A stretch of 64,000 bases of DNA, taken from the NCBI RefSeq assembly GCF_032854445.1, contig NC_088298.1, forward strand, positions 4,710,160 through 4,774,159, read 5' to 3'. Shown piece by piece: positions 37,001 through 47,900 of this stretch. Both the position numbers and the translations under genes were made by a program. Position 1 is the stretch's first letter; every line of letters begins with the position of its first letter. The notes beneath the pieces are model-generated. The model was not told where the DNA came from. It saw only the letters and a program-made list of their open reading frames with translations, and did no database searches. The stretch is from Liolophura sinensis. Taxonomy: Eukaryota; Mollusca; Polyplacophora; Chitonida; Chitonidae.

Positions 37001-38584
37001 CACTAAGTACCTTGTATTTTCTGACAGGCATACTTCACCACTAATTGCCTTGTATTTTCTAAAAGGCAAATTTCTCCAGTAAGTACCTTGTATTTTCCTA
37101 AAGGCATACTTCACCACTAAGTGCTTTGTATTTTCTGACAGGCATACTTCACCTCTAATTGCCTTGTATTTTCTAAAAGGCAAATTTCTCCAGTAAGTAC
37201 CTTGTATTTTCCTAAAGGCATACTTCACCACTAAGTGCTTTGTATTTTCTGACAGGCATACTTCACCACTAAGTACCTTGTATTTCTAAAAGGCAAATTT
37301 CTCCAGTAAGTACCTTGTATTTTCCTAAAGGCATACTTCACCATTAAATAATTTGTATTTTACAACATGCATATTTCCCCACTAAGTACGCTGTACTTTC
37401 TGACAGGCATTCTTCACCACTAAGTACCTTGTATTTTCCTAAAGGTATACTTCACCACTAAGTACCTTGTATTTTCTGACAGGCATACTTCACCACTAAT
37501 TGCCTTGTATTTTCTAAAAGGCAAATTTCTCCAGTAAGTACCTTGTATTTTCCTAAAGGCATACTTCACCACTAAGTGCTTTGTATTTTCTGACAGGCAT
37601 ACTTCACCTCTAATTGCCTTGTATTTTCTAAAAGGCAAATTCTCCAGTAAGTACCTTGTATTTTCCTAAAGGCATACTTCACCACTAAGTGCTTTGTATT
37701 TTCTGACAGGCATACATGTACTTCACCGGTAAGTGCCTTGTAACTTTTAAGTACCTTGTATTTTCTGGCAGGCACACTTAAGTCCTTCTCCGGTTCCAAA
37801 GCCAACCTCCAGTACATTATGATGAGGCTGGATGTTACACAAGTCCACAGCACTCTGCGACAGCGGTTTGTTCACCTTCTTGAATAGATACTAAAACAAA
37901 CATACACAAAGCACGTAAATTTTCATTCTGCTGCGTTGATTGGAATGCCTGGCTGATAAAGGCACCACACTTCGTGGGTACCTGGCAATCTCCATGAACC
38001 ACAGCCAAATGAGTAGGAATGAGGACACTCCCTGGCTAAGGGTCTATGTTCACAGATTTCAACACTTTATACTAGTATGTCCGATCCTGCAAAAACCCTC
38101 CTCCAATTCCCAAAATACACTATTGTAAATATCTGCTTATATATTTCATTTACATGGCTAAATAAGTCTTGTACCGTTTCATAGGTAAAAATGCCATTTT
38201 CTCTAATTTGATATAAGTAACATAAAAATATGAGTCCAAATCTTCAAACCTTTTCGCAGGATTCAAATATTCCCTAAACTAGGCCCTGGACCTAGTTTCA
38301 CAAAAATGTTGTACATGTACGATAATCGCGCATATAGGACAATGAGACGATAACAGCGACGTACGAAATATCGTACGACAAATATACGATTACAAAATGT
38401 CACACGCCACTTGTGATACTGGCCTCTGACCTACATTTGATTTTAATAAAACATAAATTTACACAGGACACAGGAGAGTTAAAGGTAATCTATTAAATCA
38501 TATTACCTTGACATACCAGCCGATGGGTCCCCCTTTAGGGTGGGCTAACTGAGCAGAGATACTGTCTGCAAGCCTCTGCCACAT
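33649..38584 (-). CDS. Class I SAM-dependent methyltransferase, 216 aa, three exons
   Basis: Exons in coding order on the minus strand: 38584-38507, 37890-37755 and 34085-33649. Junction phases fit exactly (phase 0, then phase 1) and all splice sites are GT-AG. The joined protein starts MWQRLADSIS and ends FAYVHEK. Motif I, the SAM-binding glycine loop, is VLEVGFGTGEGL at residues 52-63. The acidic post-I motif is IYGVDIS (77-83), and the motif IV region is FDRVYHVNCYYFW (120-132). Length and order fit the Methyltransf_11-type family, often named 'uncharacterized methyltransferase YdaC-like'. It should transfer a methyl group from S-adenosylmethionine; the substrate is unknown. There is no signal peptide or membrane segment, so it is probably cytosolic. 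The gene is divergent from the Shisa-like gene. Intron 1 is 616 bp; intron 2 (34086-37754) is almost wholly a 38-bp minisatellite derived from the exon 2 donor region. Confidence 0.92.
34163..37753 (-). repeat. 38-bp minisatellite made from the exon 2 splice-donor junction, about 90 units
   Basis: On the minus strand a unit reads aagtatgcctgtcagaaaat, acaag, gtacttagtggtg. Its first 25 nt match the last 25 nt of methyltransferase exon 2 (37779-37755; two differences) and the next bases match the intron start GTACTTA. The array therefore repeats an exon end plus 5' splice site through 98% of intron 2. Variants form longer blocks: 'ctttctgtaagtcatacttc' and its neighbours recur near 35455, 36380 and 36870. 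One unit is inverted at 35325-35368. Confidence 0.97.
37755..37890 (-). CDS. Methyltransferase exon 2
   Basis: 136 bp, starting after gtttgttttag with YLFKKVNKPLSQ and ending KCACQKIQ plus one base at ACAAG|GTACTT. Carries SAM-binding motif I. Its last 25 nt are the founder of the intron minisatellite. Confidence 0.92.
38507..38584 (-). CDS. Methyltransferase exon 1 (start codon)
   Basis: 26 codons, MWQRLADSISAQLAHPKGGP and on to YVK, ending AAG|GTAATA in phase 0. The ATG at 38584 is the first codon of the block that joins in frame to exon 2. The 5' UTR is not defined. Confidence 0.85.
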
Positions 38585-38640
38585 TATGTCTGCTCTGGAC
38601 TAGCGTCTCTACGCTGGTAGTTCTAGGCTGTGCATAAATG

Positions 38641-38715
38641 TTGTCCGTGTTGACATTATGTTGTCCGTGTTGACATTATGTTGTCTGTATTCACATTATG
38701 TTGTCCGTGTTGACA
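38641..38715. repeat. 20-bp tandem repeat, 3.7 copies
   Basis: Unit ttgtccgtgttgacattatg, just upstream of the methyltransferase start codon and so within its possible promoter or 5' UTR. Confidence 0.9.
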
Positions 38716-40833
38716 AACAGTATCATAATACCAATCGATGGAAGTCTTGGGTATGGACTCTCTAAAATAGAACAACATGGTAATTTATATAATCTGATAT
38801 GCAACAGCATGGAACTTACCGGTATATTAACAAAGAGTCATTTATATCATGAAAAAGATGACTGCATATATATTACCAGTTTGGTTAAAAAGTTCTACAT
38901 ATCTTACTCCATGCCACTGGCTTACAATAAGAATGGGTTAATTGGTGTATACACTTGGTATATTCTGAATAATACATGCGTTCTGTGGATAATTATTTTG
39001 ATTTTGATGGGTTGGTAATTGTGCTGCTGTGTAAAGATAGAATCAAATACAGATATGCACACCTTCTGACAAATGTCACATCAGGAGACCCTTAACAATT
39101 CTACACGTGATTACCGTCATCTAAGACAAGTATAACACGTTATATTAGACCCTATATATGGGTCTATATTGGAATATTTGGAAAAATCGATCTTTTTTTC
39201 CACCTCCTTGCAGATAGCACCGCTGAGTTATAAACGAAGACGTCCAGCTAACTCACACCGTCCCTCAGACTGGCCTTTATTTATTACCTTATTTATTTAT
39301 TTATCTGATTAGTGTTTTACGCCGTACTCATGAATATTTCACTTGTACGACAGCGGTCAAGGAGACCAACTCAAACCGTTTAGGCCGGCTTTTGGGCCAA
39401 GCTCTTAGTCTAAAGCACCGACGGCAACAACAACAACACGTCCATGCTTCTCCGCTAAGATATTGGTCGGATGACATCAGCAGCGTACAAACCAGCACAA
39501 AGATGCACGCACAATTATCTATAGGGTGCAACAGATCACTTATTACCCTATTTCGGATCAGGAATTGTTTGAAAAATCTAGGAAACTGCAGTTGTCTTCA
39601 CAGCCCTCGTCACGTGCATGATCAAACTCCTCACAGTAGTGAACACTATTTGTCATACCCAGCGGCTACGAAACGCCATGGTTTCACGCGCCTAGGCATT
39701 CCGCAACGTCATCCAAACTGCGATAAAAGTGATTGTTGCCTGGGAAATATAGCTAAATATGGACACCATGTGCACAGAGTCGATATAATTAATGTCTGCG
39801 TGATGTGTTCACGCCGGTGCCGATTGACCTTTGACCAATCAGATCGCAAGCTCAATTCTTGTCTGTTCTGGTGTGCTTCTAAAGCCGCTTTCACACAAGA
39901 AAGTTAATTACTTTACTTCAAAGTGTTACACCTGAATCAAACAACATCGAAGAGATATTTTTATAGCGCAAGGGTTATTTCCGTATGTAGGCCAAGGAAG
40001 ATAACATGTGTTGCCTCCCGTTACATTTCTCTCACTTACAGTGAAGTTCTTCAGATCCATGTCGGTAAATCTATGCTAAAATGGCTGGGTCTAAGAGCCT
40101 TATTAACTAAATCAATAAATTGTGTTCCTGTCAGGGACAACAAGGGCATATTTTAGAGAAACTGTTTAAAGAAGAAACCTAATAAAGACAGCCTTCAACC
40201 CCTTCGCCCACCATCATTCTCTCTTCTCGCTGATGTTACTAAATTACTACCTGTACTCGTCAGTTATGCCGGCCCTACATATAGACATCATCATAATTAG
40301 AAAGTAATAGGCCTACATTTCAATGGATGAACTTTCAGTCATTTTAAGCGAGTAAATATATAACTGGACTGCATATACACATGTATGTACCTGCCTGCAC
40401 CTGAACATACCTGGTTCAAGCCAAAAAAAAAAAAAAAAAAAAAACCCAGCAAATTAACACAATTCTCAGGTGTTAAACTATAGAGAATGACCAGGTCCTG
40501 CCAATAATACAAAAGACACCTCCCAAGTTCGCAAAATTACAAAGCACGCCGTAGCTGGACGTGCACCAGCTAGTTGACATTGACAGTTTAAAAGTGAAAA
40601 TGGGCAATACAATTACACGTCTGGCTACAGTGTTTAGATTAATTATTTATTCTCACGTTTGCTTTTCTTTGAAATGTAGAGCTATAGCTTCCCAGTCACT
40701 TCATATATAAGGCCATATCTCAGTTCACCGTTAATGTGTATTATTTACGTACTCCACAAGGTTGTATACTCACAGAAACGCTGAAGCTTATCTGATATAA
40801 CCTGCACGGGTGTCCTTCGTTAATTCTGACGTG
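38716..40833. other. Divergent intergenic region between methyltransferase and Shisa-like genes
   Basis: Holds a SINE tail (39290-39365), a 21-bp A-run near 40424 and a palindrome-rich patch near 38310-38400 (cgtacgaaatatcgtacg). A plus-strand frame at 39392-39907 (171 codons) begins inside SINE-flanking sequence and has no recognisable motif. Both genes' promoters should lie here. Confidence 0.5.
39288..39365 (-). mobile_element. SINE family 1, tail fragment
   Basis: (ttta)n, 'ctgattagtgttttacgccg', 'tcatgaatatttcacttgta', 'cgacagcggtcaaggag'. Confidence 0.75.
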
Positions 40834-40841
40834 TATAAATA
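40834..40841 (+). promoter_or_regulatory. TATA box of the Shisa-like gene (candidate)
   Basis: TATAAATA directly after a CRE-like 'tctgacgtg', about 150 bp before the ATG at 40986. This would place the start of transcription near 40865 with a 5' UTR of about 120 nt. Position and context support it; no start site is shown by sequence alone. Confidence 0.5.
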
Positions 40842-40985
40842 AGAGCCTAAACCTCACCTGGTAGTGGTGCATGGTTAGTACCTGGCTATTAGCGCAGGTC
40901 TACAGTGCAAGGTGTATTCACCCACTGATGCTGAAAAGTTTGTCTATGTTATCGTATACTTTGCGTTTGTCGTAAACCCGTGCAC

Positions 40986-41052
40986 ATGGTTTCTGCGTGG
41001 ATTTTCGTTGCTGCGACATCAGCCGTGTGTTTATGCCTCGATACTGTGACAG
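40986..41052 (+). CDS. Shisa-like exon 1: signal peptide
   Basis: 22 codons plus one base, almost wholly a hydrophobic signal sequence (WIFVAATSAVCLCL), ending ACAG|GTAGGC. Confidence 0.75.
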
Positions 41053-41840
41053 GTAGGCCCTAAGCCAAGAGCGTAAATTTATTCATGATTGTTTTGAAGT
41101 GTAATGCCGTTCACAAGAATTTGTCATTTTTTCCATGGCGCTAGGGTTTACGTCGGAAGGAAACTTGAGCATATAGATACTAACCTTTCTACAATTGACG
41201 CACCTAAAACTTTTCTTCTGGGCGTAAATGTATATAGCCTACTCAATTTACTTATGTTAAATATAATTTACAAACGTTTGTTGCTTTTTTTTTTTTTTTT
41301 TGCCTTTTACCAAGTGCTTTTGTTTCATATTTATGTTGTTTCACAACTATCTATTTTACATGTATAGGCCTAGATTTTTACGTTGTAGCTAACAACTTTT
41401 CATTCGTATGATGACAGGTTATCCATCATATAGATATAAATACATGTATATAATGAACAGTATACTATACTGTACAATCATCCTAAATACTTCACATCAC
41501 AACCCTATGTCATTTAATTCCATTAATTCTATTTTATTTATTTGTTTATGTATGTATGTATTTATTTATCTATTTATTTATTTTTTGCATCCTTGACAGC
41601 TTTGACCGGAAGTCCCAGGATGGCACGTGACGGGCGATCTCCATACAGTGCCATGTCACAAACTCGGCGATCTCGTTATTACTACTCCATTACCTCAAGG
41701 CAGTATTATTATTACCACGAACAGTAAGTCTGGCATTTAGGGATAAACCAATATTTATGAAGGGATGAGGGGTGCAAATTGAAATTTGTCACCAAAGAAA
41801 ACATACACACGCACACACGCACACACACACACACGCACAC

Positions 41841-41906
<66 letters not shown>

Positions 41907-44900
41907 ACACACGCACACACAAATAAAATTATACCCCTGTAGTCATCATGGTATCATCTTATTGGACACAAAAACTGCCCTATACACCAAAGTGTGATTT
42001 GAAGAACACGAAAACAAGACAGGTATCCATGCATCTGTCATAATTATATTGATAAAATATTATTTCATTTTATTGATGTTTATTGAGTTATCCCATCAAC
42101 TCTTTTTCATGGTGAGCAAAAAATGTATTCCTGTATTAAAAAAATCATGTAGAAAAAATGCATACATTTATTCTGTTTAGAAAGGAGAAAAATGTGGCGG
42201 TCGATTAAAGGCAAAGAAAACACTAACGCGAAGAATATGTATATATTCCAGACGAAGGACCATTAAACAGTGCCCACAAATACAGCTTGATGCCTTTTTT
42301 TAGATATAATTTTCCAACCTGGAAAATGCATTTCCCAATTAACACTCATATGCACCTACACTTCATCATCCCACTTAACACACACATGCACCTACACTTC
42401 ATCATCGTACTTAACACACATACGCACCTACACTTCATCATCCCATTTAACACACATAGGCATCTACACTTCATCATCCCACTTAACACACATACACACT
42501 TACACTTCATCATTCTACTTAACACACATACACACCTACACTTATTATTGGACACAAAACACTTATCATTCCACTTAACACACATACACACCTACACTTC
42601 ATCATCCCACTTAACACACATACACACTTACACTTCATCATTCCACATACTCACCTACACTTCATCATCACGTGCACCTACACTTCATCATCCCACTTAA
42701 CACACATACGCACCTACACTTCATCATCCCACTTAACACACACATGCACCTACATTTCATCATCCCGCTTAACACACATACGCACTTACACTTCATCATC
42801 CACTTTACACACATTCACACTTTCACTTCATCATTCCACTTAACACACACATGCACCTACACTTCATTATCCCACTTAACACACATGCACCTACACTTCA
42901 TCATCCCAATGAACACACATACACATCTACACTTCATCATCCCACTTAGCACATATTCACACCTACGCTTCATTATCTCACTTAACACGCATACACACCT
43001 ACGCTTCATCATCCCACTTAACACACATACACACCTACGCTTCATCATCCCACTTAACACACATACACACCTACGCTTCATCATCCCACTTAACACACAC
43101 ACACCTACGCTTCATCATCCCACTTAACACACATACACACCTACATTTCATCATCCCACTTAACACACATACGCACCTACACTTCATCATCCACTTTACA
43201 CACATACACACTTTCACTTCATCATTCCACTTAACACACACATGCACCTACACTTCATTATCCCACTTAACACACATGCACCTACACTTCATCATCCCAA
43301 TGAACACACATACACATCTACACTTCATCATCCCACTTAACACATATTCACACCTACGCTTCATTATCTCACTTAACACGCATACACACCTACGCTTCAT
43401 CATCCCACTTAACACACATACACACCTACGCTTCATCATCCCACTTAACACACATACACACCTACACTTCATCATCTCACTTAACACACATACACACCTA
43501 CACTTCATCATCCCACTTAACACACATACACACCTACACTTCATCACCCAAATGCATATACTTATTATAAATCTATAGAATGGTTTTTATCTGATAAACA
43601 CTTTATTTAAGTGTTTCCTTTACACTCCAAAAATTAATCTGTTAATTTTAATATTAAGTATGTTGCCTGAGTGATGCTAAAATGTATTCTGTTATATTCA
43701 ACATAACATCCTGAGTTTAATAGAATCTTTATGTTGAATTTATAGAATACGTTTTTTATTCTTAACAGAATATTCTGCTGCAGTAACATAATACACTGTA
43801 GCATCACTAACACACAACAGACTTCCTGTTAAAATGAACAGATCAGTTTTTGAGTGTAACTGGCGACGAGTCGAGGGGACGTCGACCGCTTGTGTCGTCA
43901 TCAAGAACCCACAAGCCGGAGATCGAATATGCGTCTTGCAGATCTTCAGTGTAACATTGTCACACATATTATTGGAAAGCATACTCGTCTTTCAACAAGA
44001 TTCATTTGAGATATTTTTTTTAGCCCAGAGTTTAACCCGGAGACGGCCTGGGCATAGAGCCTACACTGATTTGAGACTAATAACTTCATGTATTTCAGCA
44101 GAGATTTAATCGTGATATATTTTTAGCCCACAGTTATAATTTAACCCCCGAGGTTTTATAGGTGTAGGGCTTGGGCCGTTTTGAAGTTAATGTCTTCACA
44201 TGTAACAACAGAGATTCATACCCCGTTAAACGTAATGTGTATACCCCGTTTGAGATTGGTAAGTTGCGGTATATCTATCCACTCCAGATATTCGGCACTA
44301 CAGAGATCGGCGATCGGCACAGCGCGCTACAGCAGAGTTTACTCTGACGTCAGCAAATACATCTCGCCCTATTACAAACAGTACTTCTCTTTCATCCGAA
44401 CTCCAGCCTTCGACAAATACAAAGGAAGAATTCATCGAGGTAGGTACGACGGAGACGTAACAGGGACATGACGGGTTTTCTACTTCTGTTTTCGCGTGGT
44501 ACAAGCAGTCAAATTATTGACTGGTTATTTCTGGGACCGACTTAGTTATCCGACTTAGTTATCCGAGATAATCATCCATTGACAGTGTCACATACATGTG
44601 TTTCCACAAAAGCGCTGAGCAAAATGTAGTCCGATTGGCTGATTATTTCGGGGCCAAAGATCTTTTTCTCGGTATTTTCCTTTATTTTTTTTTTGTCTCC
44701 TTGAAAAAAAAACAACAAACAACTCCAATCTCAACTCTATTTCTGTGAGTTTTCCTTTTTTTCGGGGGGGGGGGGGGCTTAAAAAAGGAGAAAAACTCCG
44801 ACTGCAAAAGTGAAAAAGATAAAAAACGAGCAGTTAAAAAAAAGAAAGAAAACCAAAATGTCCCTTTTACGGGTCCATATTGTCGTCTTGTGTTCAAAAG

Positions 44901-47900
44901 TATTTTTTGGCAAAACATCGGTCTTGCAGTGCAAATCTATAATTGAATGTTTGCTTTTATTTTAGAATTAGAGCCCAAATAATTATACTTTTCACAAAAT
45001 ATCAGCATCCACTGTGCAAGTATTACCGTTCAAAATCGGTAAGTTCATAAAATTTATAAAGCAGGTCGTATTGTGACTGTTCAGACTTTATAACCATTTC
45101 TACACTGTAAATAGGACAGTCTGATATTTACCGAAAGGCAATAATCGGAGCTAGTCTTGGTAAATGCAGGAACTTTGATTTGATTAGTGAATATGGACGG
45201 ACTTTTGCCCAAAATCTCATTGGGACTGCAGAATCAATCCGTATTTGCACAGTGTATAACTGGATTGGACTAAAACACTTGTCTCACCTCATTTGCATGG
45301 TGTCGTGGTTTCGAATCCAGCTCTCGATGGTGCGGCTGTTTTATTAAAATCAGGAGTTTTGTCAGGTATCTGGCAAATGCCGGTATTTTTCTTCGGATTT
45401 TTGGGTTATTCGATCCAAAAATCTGATCGCCGTCTTATATACTAAGTAAAATAGCCTGGGAGTAGCTTACCAATCTAATAAATAAAGAAAGAAATATATA
45501 AATAAATGAATAAATAAAATGAGAGATACCCAATAGGACTCATGTTGGTTTCTACTGCTAATATTGCTCACCAGGTTAGGAGAACTTCTTGGTTGTCAAC
45601 TGATGATATTTTATTTATTTATTTATTTATTTGTTTGTTTATTTTTCCTCCGTGGCTCAGTTGGTCAGCGCGCTAGCGCAGCGTAATGACCCAGGAGTCT
45701 CTCACCAATGCGGTCGCTGTGAGTTCAAGTCCAGACCATGCTGTATTCCTCTCCGGCCGTACGTGGGAAGGTCTGACAGCAACCTGCGGATGGTCGTGGA
45801 TATCCCGCCCGGGCTGTGCCCGGTTTCCACCCACCATAATGCTTGCCACCGTCGTATAAGTGAAATATTCTTGAATTCGGCGTAAAACACCAATCAAATA
45901 AATAAATAAATAAATAAATAAATATTTATTTTTCTTTCATGTAAGAAATTTCTATATGCCGCAATTTCGAGGCGAATGAGAATGGTAGTTACCTCGGTAT
46001 TTACACCTGTCCGTTGCCCTTTGAACCTAAAGAGTATGCCTACTGCTGCGGAGATTCAAATGCAGAATATTGTTGCCGATTTCAAGACAGGTAAGTTCTG
46101 ATCATAATTAAATCGATCGATTGATTGAATATCAATCGTTATATGGTTGATATGTCACGTCATACACTCAAGTTTGGTTTCGGTGCACTAAAAAATATTA
46201 AGCTGTTAATTTCAACAGAAAGCCTGTTCTCTGAGGGATGCTAGAATGTATTCTGCTATCTCAGGAGATTGTTCAGTCTGTTAAATATAACACAAATATT
46301 CTATTAATTCAACATGAAGACTCCATTACAATAACAGGATATTTTGTTATAATAACAGAATATATTCTAGCATCACTCAGACAACAGACTTTCAGTGAAA
46401 ATGAACTAAATGTTTTATAAGTGTGAATGGGTTTATGGGTATAGAGGAAACTGTATGAAGCTTTAAGAGAAAAAAAAAACGTTGCCTGCCTGTCGCCTAC
46501 AGGTATTGGCTCGAACTGTGGGCGTCATGCATTTGCCATCAGTATAAGTGAACTGAAACAAACTTTCTTTGGCTATTCTATCGATCGTGTAGGGATGCAT
46601 CGTCCGGATGAAGTTATCAGTTTATATACAGTAATATGTGCATAATCGTAGAAACTTTCCAATATGTAACTCCAATATTTATTCAGTATTTGACTGCATT
46701 GCGGAATCCGGAGTACCCGGAGAAGCTCACCCGGCTTCGCATGATACCTGACAAACTTTCTGACTTAAAACCACGACCAAACAAACGAGAGTTGGATTTG
46801 AACTTGCGACCATGCGAGTAGGGGCTGCGGGCAAGAGCAACCCATGCAGCAAAGTGACCCAACTTGTAACAATGTAGAAAGTTGCCGAAATAGTATAGCA
46901 TGTTTTGTATATAGTATAATATGGTATGGTTTTTTTTTCTTCCTTAGACAGACAAATGTGATTGGTGCAGCCTTTCTGAGCATCTTCCTCGTTTGTCCAA
47001 TCGGATTCCTTGTCTTCGCTCTACAGCGATGGTGTCAAAAGGAGGCGCGTTTCCAGCGTTCTATAAGGAAGCGATGGAGAGGTGTGTAGACCGCACTGTT
47101 TGCTGGTAAAAATGTAACGTAGCTTTGCATTGGTCTAATTTTAAATAACCATTTCACAGATCTTCAGTTATATGACCAGTCGTTTTTATAACGTTCTCGT
47201 GCAAGCAAAACGTGAGAAAACGCGAGATTTTGCGTTTATACAGAGAACATTTAACTCAAATTATAATGATAAAAACTTAAATTATAATGCTAAAAACGTA
47301 TAATCTCAAAGAAACAGACAGGGAAATAGCACATATTTTAAACAAAATCATTAACTTAACCTTATCTATGTCGAGGACAATAACTGAATCAGACATGTCG
47401 AATGACGAAACGTTCACTTTTCTTCATTCTTGTAACTTCTTGGTAGAGAGAGATTATAGTTTCGACTGGATGTTTATGTTGTATGTCTTACTTTGAAAGT
47501 CACCAGAACATGCAAAGAACAATGTGATCTCTGAATTTTGTTCCTGTGTTGCTTCAGTATCAGGTACTAAAACAATAATGAGGTTCAATCTGTAATATCT
47601 ATACTCGAATAATGCCATGTTTAAAGATAGGCAACGAGCCCTAAAATGCCATAAAACGTCACTGGAACGTCACATTGTTGTTACACTTAAGTAACGTACC
47701 GGTACAACGAGCCCTACCATGCTATAAACCGTCACTGGAACGTCACGTTGTTGTACTTAGGTAACGCACAACTAGCCCTACCATGCTATAAAACGTCACT
47801 GGAATGTCACATTGTTGTTATACTTAGGTAACGTACAACGAGCCCTACCATGCTATAAAACGTCACTGGAATGTCACATTGTTGTCGTACTTACGTAACT

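Noticed and set aside
34163-37753. CRISPR-like array (regular repeats)
   Set aside because: Units are contiguous without unique spacers, the host is an animal, and the unit matches the neighbouring exon end. The same applies to the other arrays in the window.
39392-39907. Plus-strand frame of 171 codons upstream of the methyltransferase
   Set aside because: Starts in SINE-flanking DNA, opposed by a minus-strand frame, with no recognisable family.
41724-45945. Direct splice from Shisa-like exon 2 to the Cys-rich exon
   Set aside because: The phases do not match (2 against 1); adding the exon at 44288-44439 restores the frame exactly.
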